Assembly: GCA_028871055.1 (NCBI GenBank)
Contig: JAGWON010000002.1
Coordinates: 157,881-221,880, forward strand
Direction of reading: 5' to 3'
Origin: Alphaproteobacteria bacterium
GTDB lineage: Bacteria; Pseudomonadota; Alphaproteobacteria; ATCC43930; CGMCC-115725
Length of the DNA stretch: 64,000 nt
A program made the translations under genes and the position numbers. The notes beneath the pieces are model-generated. The model saw only the letters and a list, made by a program, of their open reading frames with translations, did no database searches and had not been told where the DNA came from. Positions 28,602 through 37,493 of this stretch are shown here, one piece after another; the stretch's first letter is position 1, and each line of letters begins with the position of its first letter.

Positions 28602-30230
28602 CTACTTGAAATCGGTCGGCGGTGCGGTGCTCTCCTCCGCGGGCGGCGCAGAAAAATGAATGGTGTTGAGATTGACCTTCGGCCCGATGTCGAGCGAGGC
28701 GAGCACGAGATTCGGGAACACGATGATGACCGCCACCATGATGATCTGGATGAACACGAAGGGGATGACGCCCCAATAGATCTGTCCGGTAGTGAGCGGC
28801 GCCAGCCGCTTGCCGGTGACGCGGTCGGTGTATTCCTCGCTCGGCGCGACGCTGCGCAGATAGAACAGCGCATAGCCGAACGGCGGGTGCATGAACGAAG
28901 TCTGCATGTTGACGCCGATCAGCACGCCGAACCAGATCAGGTCGATGCCGAGCTTCTCGGCCACCGGGCCCAGCAGCGGAATGATGATGAACGCGAGCTC
29001 GAAGAAATCGAGAAAGAACGCGAGAAAGAAGGTCAGCAGGTTGACCACGATCAGGAATCCGAGCCGGCCGCCGGGCAGGCTGGTGAGCAGATGTTCGACC
29101 CAGAGGTCGCCGTTGACGCCGCGGAACACCAGGCTGAACACGGTCGAGCCGACCAGGATAAACATGACGAAGGACGACAGCTTGGCGGTCGTATCCATCG
29201 CCTGCTTGAGCAGCTTCCAGTCGAGCCGGCGGTTGGCGAGCGCCAGCGCCAATGCGCCCGTGGCGCCCATCGCGCCGCCTTCGGTCGGCGTGGCGATGCC
29301 GAGGAAGATGGTGCCGAGCACCAGGAAGATCAGCGCCAAGGGCGGCATCATGACGATGATGACCTGGCGCGTCAGCTTGCTGAGGATGCGCAGATTCAGG
29401 AACTTGTCGGCGAGCGCGATCGCGTAATCGGCGGCGCCGACGGAGGCACAGGCCCAGATCGGGTGAAGGTAGGCTCTGTCGATGATGTACCACGCGGCGA
29501 CGACGCTGCCGAGCACGATCGCGGCGAGCGACAGGTAGCCCGCCTTGCCGTTCGGCTCGCGTACGGTGATCGCGTCGGGCGGCAGCCCCGGCACCGCCTT
29601 CGGCCAGAAGATCGAGACGATGAACATATAGACGCCGTAGAGCACGGCGAGGCCGATGCCGGGAATGAACGCACCCTGGTACATGTCGCCGACGGAGCGG
29701 CCGAGCTGGTCGGCCAGCACGATGAGCACGAGGCTCGGCGGAATGATCTGCGCCAGCGTGCCGGACGCCGCGATCACGCCCGCAGCAACGCGCCGGTCGT
29801 AGCCGTAGCGCAGCATGATCGGCAGCGAGATCAGGCCCATCGAGATCACCGACGCCGCGACCACGCCGGTCGTCGCTGCGAGCAAAGCGCCGACGAAGAT
29901 CACGGCATAGGCGAGACCGCCGCGGATCCGCCCGAACATCTGGCCGATGGTGTCGAGCAGGTCCTCGGCCATGCCGCTGCGCTCGAGGATCAAACCCATG
30001 AAGGTGAAGAACGGAATCGCGAGCAGCGTGTCGTTCGACATGATGCCGAAAACGCGCTGCGGCAGGCCCTGGAGCAGTTGGGGATCAAACAGTCCGTAAT
30101 GGATGGCAATCGCGCCGAACAGCAGGCCATTGGCGGCGAGCGAGAAGGCCACCGGATAGCCGATCATCAGCAGGACGATCAGCATTGCAAACATGATCGG
30201 CGCAATGTTGGCGATGAACAGCGCCGTCAT
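28602..30230 (-). CDS. dctM: TRAP transporter large permease (DctM)
   Basis: A 542-residue inner-membrane protein with many hydrophobic helices. DctM signatures are ATTGVVAASVISMGLISLPIML and IPPSLVLIVLADQLG, and in the second half ATPTEGGAMGATGALALA and LDFFELAFIIIPLLGP. It forms the ion-coupled channel of the TRAP system. It is longer than the usual 425 residues because of a central insertion of about 100 residues, as in some dicarboxylate/aromatic-acid TRAP systems. Its start overlaps the dctQ stop by 4 bp. Likely partner of the convergent dctP. Confidence 0.9.
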   Translation of the reverse strand: MTALFIANIAPIMFAMLIVLLMIGYPVAFSLAANGLLFGAIAIHYGLFDPQLLQGLPQRVFGIMSNDTLLAIPFFTFMGLILERSGMAEDLLDTIGQMFGRIRGGLAYAVIFVGALLAATTGVVAASVISMGLISLPIMLRYGYDRRVAAGVIAASGTLAQIIPPSLVLIVLADQLGRSVGDMYQGAFIPGIGLAVLYGVYMFIVSIFWPKAVPGLPPDAITVREPNGKAGYLSLAAIVLGSVVAAWYIIDRAYLHPIWACASVGAADYAIALADKFLNLRILSKLTRQVIIVMMPPLALIFLVLGTIFLGIATPTEGGAMGATGALALALANRRLDWKLLKQAMDTTAKLSSFVMFILVGSTVFSLVFRGVNGDLWVEHLLTSLPGGRLGFLIVVNLLTFFLAFFLDFFELAFIIIPLLGPVAEKLGIDLIWFGVLIGVNMQTSFMHPPFGYALFYLRSVAPSEEYTDRVTGKRLAPLTTGQIYWGVIPFVFIQIIMVAVIIVFPNLVLASLDIGPKVNLNTIHFSAPPAEESTAPPTDFK

Positions 30231-30811
30231 GGCTTATCCTCGTGCAGCCATTCTTGCGGCACAAATTCATCGGCGGAGCCGTGAGCGTGGCGCGGCGTCG
30301 GATCGGGGATCAGGCCCATCAGGAAGGCGGTGCGCTTGACGATCTCGGAGGCGCCTTGCAGCGCGAGGAGGAAGAACCCGACCGGCATCATCAGCTTCAC
30401 CGGCCAGCGCAGCAGGCCGCCGGCATTGGGCGACCCCTCGTGGAGCATGTAGGAGTCGGTGAATACCGGCCATGCCAGCCGCATGATGATGAGCGCCATC
30501 GGCAGCAGGAAGAAAATGCCGCCGAGCACGTCGATCCAGGCACGGGTCCGCGGCGAGAGGCGACTCGCGATGATGTCGATGCGGACGTGTTCGTTGCGCA
30601 GCAGCGTGTAGCCGGCGCCGATCAGGAAGAAACCGGAATAGAAGTACCACTGGATCTCGAGCCAGCCGTTCGAGCTGTAGTCGATGGTGTAGCGCATGAC
30701 GGCGTTGAAGGCGCTGACCAGCACCGAGGCCAGCACCAGCCAATAGACCGTCTGCCCGATTTTCTCGTTGAGAAAGTCGATGGCACGGCTTACGCGCAAC
30801 AGGAATTGCAA
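30227..30811 (-). CDS. dctQ: TRAP transporter small permease (DctQ)
   Basis: A 194-residue protein with four transmembrane helices and the DctQ pattern NAVMRYTID, WLEIQWYFYSGFFLIGAGYTLLRNEHVRIDI. It forms the small membrane subunit complexed with DctM. It is first in the dctQM operon; the upstream 182 bp contain no gene. Confidence 0.87.
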   Translation of the reverse strand: MQFLLRVSRAIDFLNEKIGQTVYWLVLASVLVSAFNAVMRYTIDYSSNGWLEIQWYFYSGFFLIGAGYTLLRNEHVRIDIIASRLSPRTRAWIDVLGGIFFLLPMALIIMRLAWPVFTDSYMLHEGSPNAGGLLRWPVKLMMPVGFFLLALQGASEIVKRTAFLMGLIPDPTPRHAHGSADEFVPQEWLHEDKP

Positions 30812-30993
30812 CCCGAAAACCTCCCCCGACTAATAATCTTCCGCCGGCTGGTTCCGGCGCGAACAGGGACTCTCCCTGGCCCTTGCGGCCGGCGCGCACT
30901 ATGCCATGACTGCGCACGACAATTCCAGCCGTTCGGCGACCGAAATGTTGCGATAATGCACAGCGTGACGGGTAGCACCGCGGCCGAAACGGG

Positions 30994-32442
30994 CTATTGG
31001 CCCCGGGCGGGCGGCGGCAACGACTGTTGCAGCAAGCGCTCGACCTCCTGATTGGTCAATTTGTGCCGTGCGGCCGCCATACCCGGCTCGGCGGGCAAGG
31101 CAAGGCGCGCCACGCCGGGAAACGCGATCGTCAAGCCGAGCACGACGAGCTGCGCACCGAGGAACGGCAGCAGGGCGGTGACCAGCGCGCGGAGATCGAC
31201 CCGGATCGGCGCGGAGGTGCGCGCCATCATCACGGCGTAGCCCAGCGGCGGCAGCAGGAAACTCGCTTGCAGCGACAACAGTGCCAGGACCGAAACCCAG
31301 ACGGCATCGTCGACCCGCGTCAGCAGAGCCGGCATCACCAGCGGAATGACCACGAAGATGATCTCGAAAGCGTCCAGCGCGAAGGCGCAAAGCCAGAGCA
31401 CGAGCATCACGGCAAGCACCGCGCCCATGCCACCGCCCGGAACCCGCTGGATGATCTCGGTGATGACCTGGTCGGTCCCGAACGCACGGACCACGAGAGT
31501 GAAGGTCGTTGCGCCGACGAGCAGCGCAAACAGCGCGCCGGTGATGGCCATCGTGTCGTGCAGCACCTGGCCGAGCACTTTCATCGTCAAGGTGCGCGAG
31601 ACCAGACCGATGACGAAGAGCGCCATGCCGCCGGCCGCCGCCGCTTCGACCGCGTAGAAATAGCCCAAGACGACGCCCATCAGCAGGCCGAGAACGAATG
31701 CCACCGTCGCCGCCGCGATCGCCCAATCGCGCGGCCGCACGCGTTCGCGGTGCGCAAGGGGCGTGCCGGCCGCCGCCGCCGTGCGCCGGCCGATCAGCCA
31801 TGTCAGCACGGCGGTCATGACCAGGAATATCGCCGCTGGCGGCAAGGCGCCGCGGAACACGTCCTGCGTGTTGATGGCGCGGCTGAGATGGCCGGTGATG
31901 TTCATGGCCTGCGTGTCGGCGCGCAGCATGGCGTTGCCGAGCAGGATCAAGACGAGCGACGGCGGCACGACGACACCGAGCGTGCTGGCGACGCAAACGG
32001 TGGCGAGACCCTTGGCGTTCGACACGTGATGCGTGCGCAGCCGCGGCAGCACGATCCGCGTCAGCGCCGCGACGCTGGCGCCGACCGAACCGTTCATTGG
32101 CGCGAGCAGGGTGCCAAGGCCGACGGCCGACAGCAGCGGCGCGGCGGCGGTACGCGCGAACAGGGCGTTGCCGGCGCGGAACAGGATGTCGGCGAGCGGC
32201 AGCCGGTTGAGAAGCGCGCCCATCAGCGCATAGAGCGGCAGGGCTTGCAGAATATCGGTTTCGAGCAACCCCTCGATGCGTTGGGGCAGGGCGGTCAGCA
32301 ATTCATAGGGCAGAGCGCCGGTCGCCACGCCGATCGCGGCGGCGGTCGCCGCGATGAAGATCAGGATCATGAAGGCCGGCAATCCGGTTGCGATCAGCAG
32401 CACCGGAACGCAGGCGAGCATGTAGAAGCCGGCGTCGATCAT
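30994..32442 (-). CDS. TRAP transporter large permease, second set
   Basis: A 482-residue DctM-family permease with APMNGSVGASVAALTRIVLPRL, VVPPSLVLILLGNAMLRA, EAAAAGGMALFVIG, and LDAFEIIFVVIPLVMP. It is distinct from the neighbouring DctM and has no binding-protein gene next to it. The start ATG at 32442 overlaps the preceding small-permease stop by 4 bp. Partner may be a distant DctP or the dctP at 25.4 kb. Confidence 0.85.
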   Translation of the reverse strand: MIDAGFYMLACVPVLLIATGLPAFMILIFIAATAAAIGVATGALPYELLTALPQRIEGLLETDILQALPLYALMGALLNRLPLADILFRAGNALFARTAAAPLLSAVGLGTLLAPMNGSVGASVAALTRIVLPRLRTHHVSNAKGLATVCVASTLGVVVPPSLVLILLGNAMLRADTQAMNITGHLSRAINTQDVFRGALPPAAIFLVMTAVLTWLIGRRTAAAAGTPLAHRERVRPRDWAIAAATVAFVLGLLMGVVLGYFYAVEAAAAGGMALFVIGLVSRTLTMKVLGQVLHDTMAITGALFALLVGATTFTLVVRAFGTDQVITEIIQRVPGGGMGAVLAVMLVLWLCAFALDAFEIIFVVIPLVMPALLTRVDDAVWVSVLALLSLQASFLLPPLGYAVMMARTSAPIRVDLRALVTALLPFLGAQLVVLGLTIAFPGVARLALPAEPGMAAARHKLTNQEVERLLQQSLPPPARGQ

Positions 32443-32930
32443 GCGGAACCGGGCGGAGCCGGGCGAAAGAGATCGAGCGTTGCCTGGACGAGCGTGAGCA
32501 GCGCCAGCAGCCACATCGCGATTTTGACGAGGAAATAAAGCGGATCGAAAGTGTCGGCGTAGCGCTCAAGCCCGCTCACCGATTGCCACACCCACGGCGC
32601 GGCGACGATCAAGATGAAGAGCGACCATGGCGCCATGCAGAGGAGCGCGCCGATCCGCGCGATCCAAAGCCGCGTCGTCGGGGAAAACCGATGTGCGAGC
32701 GTGTCGGCGGCGAGATGCGCGCGCTCGCGCGTGGTAAACGTCAACGCAACGCTGACGTAGAGCGCGAACTGCCATTGCGCCAAGTCATTCGCCTGGACCG
32801 AATAATCATGGACGATGTCGCGCAGCGGCCATTGCACGAACAGGAGGAAGCTGACCGGCAAAACGAGCCAGCGCGCGGCCGCGACGAGCACGAGGACGAT
32901 GCGGTCCACATATTGAAGCCAGCGGGTCAT
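32439..32930 (-). CDS. TRAP transporter small permease, second set
   Basis: A 163-residue four-helix DctQ-type protein (VLVLVAAARWLVLPVSFLLFVQWPL, QANDLAQWQFALYVSVALTFTTRERAHLAADT). The TRERAHLAADTLAHR segment corresponds to the RNEHVRIDIIASR motif of the other DctQ. First gene of the second dctQM pair. Confidence 0.82.
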   Translation of the reverse strand: MTRWLQYVDRIVLVLVAAARWLVLPVSFLLFVQWPLRDIVHDYSVQANDLAQWQFALYVSVALTFTTRERAHLAADTLAHRFSPTTRLWIARIGALLCMAPWSLFILIVAAPWVWQSVSGLERYADTFDPLYFLVKIAMWLLALLTLVQATLDLFRPAPPGSA

Positions 32931-33325
32931 GCCCGATGTCCCCCCGAAAATCGCGAATCGCCCGTGATCCGAATCCGCGATGGCGATTTCCCTTCACCGT
33001 CTCAAAACGGCGCCGTCTGCTTGGTCGCGCACCCGTGACCTTGATACCAAAGACCGCCCGCCGCGCCTATCCCTGCGGTGGCCGACGCGGCCCTCGACAA
33101 CCGATCGAGGCCGGTGCGGCGCCGGCACGGCCGCATCTATGCGACGCGCCGCGCGCCGCACGGCGGGACCAAACCGTGCCGGCCGATTATCGGGCGTCCT
33201 GAGCACCGGGCGAGACGGCGGCGGCACCGGCCGGAGGTCCGGTCACGACATTGTCGCGGACTTGTCGGGGATGACGGGAAACGCGGGCGACGGCCCGTTC
33301 GAGAGATCGGGTGTCGGCCTGCAGC
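32931..33325. other. 395-bp intergenic region
   Basis: No credible gene; overlapping ORFs on both strands are Arg/Pro-rich translations of high-GC DNA. An inverted repeat AAATCGC...GCGATTT brackets about 40 bp just upstream of the small permease (32949-32990) and could be an operator, but this is weak. Confidence 0.35.
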
Positions 33326-33457
33326 CTAGGCGCGCAGGCTCATCAGGACCAGCGAGGCGATCACCACGCCGGCAAACTCAGCGCCGGTCGCAATCTGCCC
33401 GACTAGCACGCCGAACAGCGTACTGGCCAGGGTAACGCCTCCGATCAGGGTGCTCAT
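33326..33457 (-). CDS. Possible 43-residue hydrophobic peptide
   Basis: The ATG at 33457 opens MSTLIGGVTLASTLFGVLVG and a second hydrophobic stretch, ending LVLMSLRA: two short membrane-spanning segments separated by a Gly/Ala/Glu turn. A GGGAG motif lies 12 bp before the start. It could be a small membrane protein or chance; it is not recognisable. Confidence 0.3.
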   Translation of the reverse strand: MSTLIGGVTLASTLFGVLVGQIATGAEFAGVVIASLVLMSLRA

Positions 33458-33576
33458 GGGCTTTTTTGCTCCCGTTCGTCGGCAGGACAACGGGTTGGGC
33501 AAATGGTTTATTCCGGTGACAACGGCCTGCGGCATTTCGCCCGATGCGCCCGCGTGCGGCGGGCGAAGTGGTTGAT

Positions 33577-35217
33577 TCAGGCTTCGATTTTGGCGGTCGT
33601 CGCCAGGCGGGCGAGGGCCTGGGGCGTGTCGATGTCGGTGAGGACGCCGTCACCCGCCATCTCGACCTCGGTCACCAGCTCGGGGTAGGTGCCGATCAGG
33701 TGCCGGGCGCCGACGTCGCCGGCGATCGTACGCATCTCTGGAAAGAACTGCTTCGCCCAGAGCACCGGATTGCCGCGCTTGCCGTTGCGCGTCGGCACGA
33801 CGATGGCGCGGCCTTCGCGCGGGTCGAAGGCGCCGACCAGGCGCTTGAGCTCGGCCGCGCTCACCCGCGGCATGTCGGCAAGGCAGATCAGCGCGCCGTT
33901 GACCTCCGGCGGCAATGCCGCCAGCCCCACCCTGAGCGAGGTCGACAGCCCCTCGGCATAGTCCGGGTTATGGACCAGAGTCACCGACAGCCCGGCCAGT
34001 ACCGCCGCGACCTTGTCGCGCTCATGGCCGGTGACGACCACGACCGGCGACAGGCCGGCCGCCAGCGCGGCATCGACCGCGTGGCGCACCATCGGCTTGC
34101 CGTCGACGCCGATCAGCAGCTTGTTGACCGTGCCCATGCGGCGCGAGCGGCCGGCCGCCAGCACCACCGCGGCGATCGTGCGCGCCGGCGTGCTCGGCCT
34201 CGCCGCGGCACTGGCCTCGGCGCGCGGCAAGGGACGCGACGGAATCTCGCCGAGCAGCCCGCCGACGCCCATCGCACGAACCGCCGCGGCATCGGCGGGC
34301 AAGCCGGCCATCAGCCGGCGCAGCACCCAGTCAAAGCCGTTGACCTGGGGCGAGCGTGCGCAACCGGGCAATCCCAGGACATCGGCGTCGCCGATGCGGC
34401 CGACCAGGAGCAGGTTGCCCGGATCGACCGGCATACCGAACTGGACGACGATGCCGCCACAGGATTCGATCGCCGCCGGAATGACGTCGCGCCGGTCGAG
34501 GATGGCCGAGGCGCCGGCGACCAGCACCAGCTCGGCGCCGTCCGCGAGGGCGGCGGCGATCGCGGGCGCCAATGCGGCGGCGGCGTGCGCCACCCGGCGC
34601 TCGCCGATGAGCGTGCCGCCGAGCGCCGCGACGCGCGCGCGGGTGACCTCGGCGGTCTTGTCGAGGACGCTGGGCTTGATGCCCGGCAGCTCAGTCTGGA
34701 CCAGCGCCGCGCGCTTCGCGGCGAACGGCACCACCTGGATCAGGCGTGGCGAATTGGCGACGGCCCGCTCGCACGCCGTCAGGCGCTCGGACGCCACCGC
34801 GAAGGGGATGATCTTGACGGTCGCGACCATCTGTTTCGGCTCGACGACCGTGTCGGGTTCGAGCGTCGCCAGCGTGATCGCCTCGTCGATGGCGTTGAGC
34901 CGGTCGACCGCGGCGCGGTCGACGCGGCACAGACCGGCGGATTGGGCGAACAGGTTGGCGCGGCCGGTGAAGGCAGGGTCGGCGCGGACGCCATCGCCGG
35001 CAAGCAGCCGGGCGACACGGTCGGCGGCTTCGTTCTCACCGACATCGCCGGCGTCGAGCCGCGCCGCGACGACGGTCCGCTGCCCGGCGGCGCGCAATGC
35101 GGCGACGTCCTCCGCCGTCAGCACGCGGCCTTTCTTGAACACGCGGCCGCCGAGCTTCAGGCTGTGCGCCAGGATGGCGCCCTCGGCGTGGTCGAGCGGC
35201 GTGTCGCCGAATTGCAT
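33577..35217 (-). CDS. Molybdopterin-binding domain / MocA-like cytidylyltransferase fusion
   Basis: A 546-residue two-domain protein. The N-terminal 340 residues form a MoeA/MoaB-like molybdopterin-binding module (GTLIGERRVAH, LVLVAGASAILDRRDVIPAA). The C-terminal 200 residues form a nucleotidyltransferase starting AAVVLAAGRSRRMGTVNKLL, with ALICLADMPRV and GNPVLW as in MocA/CoxC-type enzymes that make molybdopterin cytosine dinucleotide. This cofactor is used by CO-dehydrogenase-type hydroxylases such as the CoxLMS genes further right. Last gene of a five-gene maturation operon, 1 bp after the XdhC gene. Confidence 0.87.
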   Translation of the reverse strand: MQFGDTPLDHAEGAILAHSLKLGGRVFKKGRVLTAEDVAALRAAGQRTVVAARLDAGDVGENEAADRVARLLAGDGVRADPAFTGRANLFAQSAGLCRVDRAAVDRLNAIDEAITLATLEPDTVVEPKQMVATVKIIPFAVASERLTACERAVANSPRLIQVVPFAAKRAALVQTELPGIKPSVLDKTAEVTRARVAALGGTLIGERRVAHAAAALAPAIAAALADGAELVLVAGASAILDRRDVIPAAIESCGGIVVQFGMPVDPGNLLLVGRIGDADVLGLPGCARSPQVNGFDWVLRRLMAGLPADAAAVRAMGVGGLLGEIPSRPLPRAEASAAARPSTPARTIAAVVLAAGRSRRMGTVNKLLIGVDGKPMVRHAVDAALAAGLSPVVVVTGHERDKVAAVLAGLSVTLVHNPDYAEGLSTSLRVGLAALPPEVNGALICLADMPRVSAAELKRLVGAFDPREGRAIVVPTRNGKRGNPVLWAKQFFPEMRTIAGDVGARHLIGTYPELVTEVEMAGDGVLTDIDTPQALARLATTAKIEA

Positions 35218-35218
35218 C

Positions 35219-35935
35219 TCAGGCTGCTTGCCGGTTCTTCAGCCGGTCGGCCCGCAACGTCGCGGTAATTTGCGCCAGGATCGAGACGGCGATCTCGGCC
35301 GGCGAGACGGCGCCAATGTCCAGCCCGACCGGACCGTGAATGCGCGCGAAATCGGTCTCCTTGAAGCCGTCCTCGGCGAGCCGCTTCAAGCGCGCGGCAT
35401 GCGTCTTCTTCGAGCCGAGCGCGCCGATATAGAAGGCCGACGACTTGAGCGCCGCGACGAGTGCCGGGTCGTCGACCTTGGGATCGTGGGTCAAGGTCAC
35501 GACGGCGGTGCGCCGGTCGGGCTTAAGCCGCGCCATCGCCTCGTCCGGCCATTCGGTCGACAACTCGACGCCGGGGAAGCGTTCGCCGCTGGCAAATGCG
35601 CTCCGCGGATCGATCACGGTGACGGCATAGCCGGCAAGGGCCGCCATTCGCGCCAGCGGCTGGGCGATATGGACGGCGCCGATGACCATGAGGCGCAAGG
35701 ACGGGTTGAACACCTCGATGAACACCTTGCCCTCGGGCGTCTCGACTAAGGTGCTGCGGTCGTCAACCAGCGCCCGCCGCGCGGCCGCGATAACCGCGTC
35801 GCCTGGCGTGAGATTTCCTTCAAAATCAGAGCCTTGGCACAAAGCCTGACGACCGGACTTCAGGTCGGTGACGAGCGCCGCCGGGCGTCCCGCCGCCGCC
35901 GACTCGACGGCGCGCTTGAGCAGTTCGAGCTTCAT
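35219..35935 (-). CDS. XdhC/CoxF-family molybdenum insertion protein, Rossmann part
   Basis: A 238-residue XdhC-like protein. The C-terminal Rossmann half shows LMVIGAVHIAQPLARMAALAGYAVTVIDPR and FYIGALGSKKTHAARLKRL, followed by IHGPVGLDIGAVSPAEIAVSILAQ. XdhC-family proteins bind Moco, promote its sulfuration and load it into molybdenum hydroxylases. The start at ATG 35935 overlaps the upstream small XdhC gene by 4 bp. Confidence 0.85.
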   Translation of the reverse strand: MKLELLKRAVESAAAGRPAALVTDLKSGRQALCQGSDFEGNLTPGDAVIAAARRALVDDRSTLVETPEGKVFIEVFNPSLRLMVIGAVHIAQPLARMAALAGYAVTVIDPRSAFASGERFPGVELSTEWPDEAMARLKPDRRTAVVTLTHDPKVDDPALVAALKSSAFYIGALGSKKTHAARLKRLAEDGFKETDFARIHGPVGLDIGAVSPAEIAVSILAQITATLRADRLKNRQAA

Positions 35936-36264
35936 TCGACGCGCTCGACGAAAACCTGGATCTTGCCGCCGCAAGCCAGCCCCACCTCCCAGGCCTGCTC
36001 GTTGGTGACGCCGAAATCGAGGAGTCGCGGCTTGCCGTCCTTAATCGCCGCCAGGCCTTCCTCGATCACCGCGCCTTCGACGCATCCACCCGACACCGAG
36101 CCGATGAAGGCGCCGCTGTCGTCGACCGCCAGCTTGGCGCCGACCGGTCGGGGCGACGAGCCCCAGGTCGAGACTACGGTGGCAAGCGCCACGCCCTTGC
36201 CCTGGCCGCGCCATTGGGCCGCCTGGTCGAGGATTTCGCCGTTGTCGCCGCTGTTCGTCGTCAT
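35932..36264 (-). CDS. Small XdhC/CoxI N-terminal domain protein
   Basis: A 110-residue protein corresponding to the N-terminal XdhC_CoxI domain: VALATVVSTWGSSPRPVGAKLAVDDSG, GSVSGGCVEGAVIEEG and LACGGKIQVFVE. The SGGCVE Cys and ACGG Cys are the family's conserved pair, probably involved in Moco/sulfur handling. The domain is encoded separately from the Rossmann part but the two genes overlap, as does the upstream coxE gene (ATGA at 36261-36264). Confidence 0.85.
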   Translation of the reverse strand: MTTNSGDNGEILDQAAQWRGQGKGVALATVVSTWGSSPRPVGAKLAVDDSGAFIGSVSGGCVEGAVIEEGLAAIKDGKPRLLDFGVTNEQAWEVGLACGGKIQVFVERVE

Positions 36265-37493
36265 CGTCGGCCTGCCTTTCTCACTTCGGGCCACGCCGCC
36301 GCCGCGCCAAGCCGCCGCCGGCCGGTTTCGGCGAGGGTCGCCACCACCGCTTTGAGGCTCTCGATATTATGCACCGGCCGGAACTCGTCGACATGAGGCA
36401 GAATCGCCTTCATGCCGAGGGATTTGGGGGCGAATCCGGCATAGCGCAACAAAGGGTTGAGCCAGATCAGCCGGCGGCATGATTTGTGGAGCCGTTCCAT
36501 CTCTTGCGCCAGGCCGACGCCGGCGTCGCGGTCGAGCCCGTCGGAAATGAACAGCACCACCGCGCCCTGGCCCAGCACGCGGCGCGACCAGCGCCGGTTG
36601 AACGCGGCCAAGCACTGACCGATGCGCGTGCCGCCCGACCAGTCCTCGACCGCCGCCGCCACCTTGTCGAGCGCCTCGTCGACGTCGCGCGTCCGCAGTT
36701 GTCGCGTGATGTTGGTGAGCCGCGTGCCGAACAGGAAGGCGTGGACGCGGTCGCGGTCGTTGATCACCGCGTGGAGGAAATGGAGAAAGATGCGGGTGTA
36801 GCGGCTCATCGAGCCAGAGATGTCGCACAGCACGACAAGGGGCGGCGGCCTTGTGGCGCGGTTCTTGCGCTTCAGTGCGATGAGGCCGCCGGCACGGAGT
36901 TGCGCGCGCAAGGTCGCGCGCATGTCGACGCGGGCGCCGCGCGGGTCGGCGGCGAAGCGTCGCGTCGGCTTCTCGGCCAGCGCAAAGGCGAGCTTCTTGA
37001 CCGCGTCGCGCGCCGCGTTCATTTCCGCCGTCGACATCTGTTCGAAATCCATCCTCTGCAGGACCTCGCGCGGCGAGAAGGTCATCGCCGCGTCAAGCTC
37101 GATCTTCTCCTCGCGCCGCCGCTCCGCGCCGTCGCCCTGGCCGGCACGCAGCGCCTCGGCAAGCCGCCGGCTCATTTCGGCGCCTTCCTGGCTCGGCACC
37201 TGGAGTTCGGGTAGGAGCAGCCCCATCATGCGTTCGAGCAGCTTCGGGTTGCGCCAGAAGACGTAGAACGCCTGATCGAAGATCAGCCGTTGGTCGCGCC
37301 GGTTGACGAGCACCGCGTGCAGCGCCCAGTAGAAATCGGCGCGACTTTCGAGGCCGACGGCACGCACCGCCTCGACCGCCTGCAGCACCTTGCCCGGGCC
37401 GACGGGCAGTCCGGCGGCGCGCAGCGCGCGCGCAAAATACATGATGTTGGCGACGAGGTTGCCGCCGGCGGGGGCGGGCGCGATGCCGTCCAT
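36261..37493 (-). CDS. coxE: CoxE-like VWA-domain protein
   Basis: A 410-residue protein with a helical N-terminal half and a von Willebrand A domain with the MIDAS motif DISGSMS, then GGTRIGQCLAAF and the Asp in ISDGLDRDAG. CoxE acts with the AAA+ protein CoxD to mature the metal site of CO dehydrogenase-type enzymes. The ATG at 37493 shares a base with the coxD stop (TAATG). Central gene of the maturation operon. Confidence 0.88.
   Translation of the reverse strand: MDGIAPAPAGGNLVANIMYFARALRAAGLPVGPGKVLQAVEAVRAVGLESRADFYWALHAVLVNRRDQRLIFDQAFYVFWRNPKLLERMMGLLLPELQVPSQEGAEMSRRLAEALRAGQGDGAERRREEKIELDAAMTFSPREVLQRMDFEQMSTAEMNAARDAVKKLAFALAEKPTRRFAADPRGARVDMRATLRAQLRAGGLIALKRKNRATRPPPLVVLCDISGSMSRYTRIFLHFLHAVINDRDRVHAFLFGTRLTNITRQLRTRDVDEALDKVAAAVEDWSGGTRIGQCLAAFNRRWSRRVLGQGAVVLFISDGLDRDAGVGLAQEMERLHKSCRRLIWLNPLLRYAGFAPKSLGMKAILPHVDEFRPVHNIESLKAVVATLAETGRRRLGAAAAWPEVRKAGRR

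Noticed and set aside
32980..33435. 151-residue ORF in the intergenic region after the second TRAP pair
   Set aside because: Arg/Pro-rich, no start context and no recognisable pattern; competing ORFs exist in other frames.
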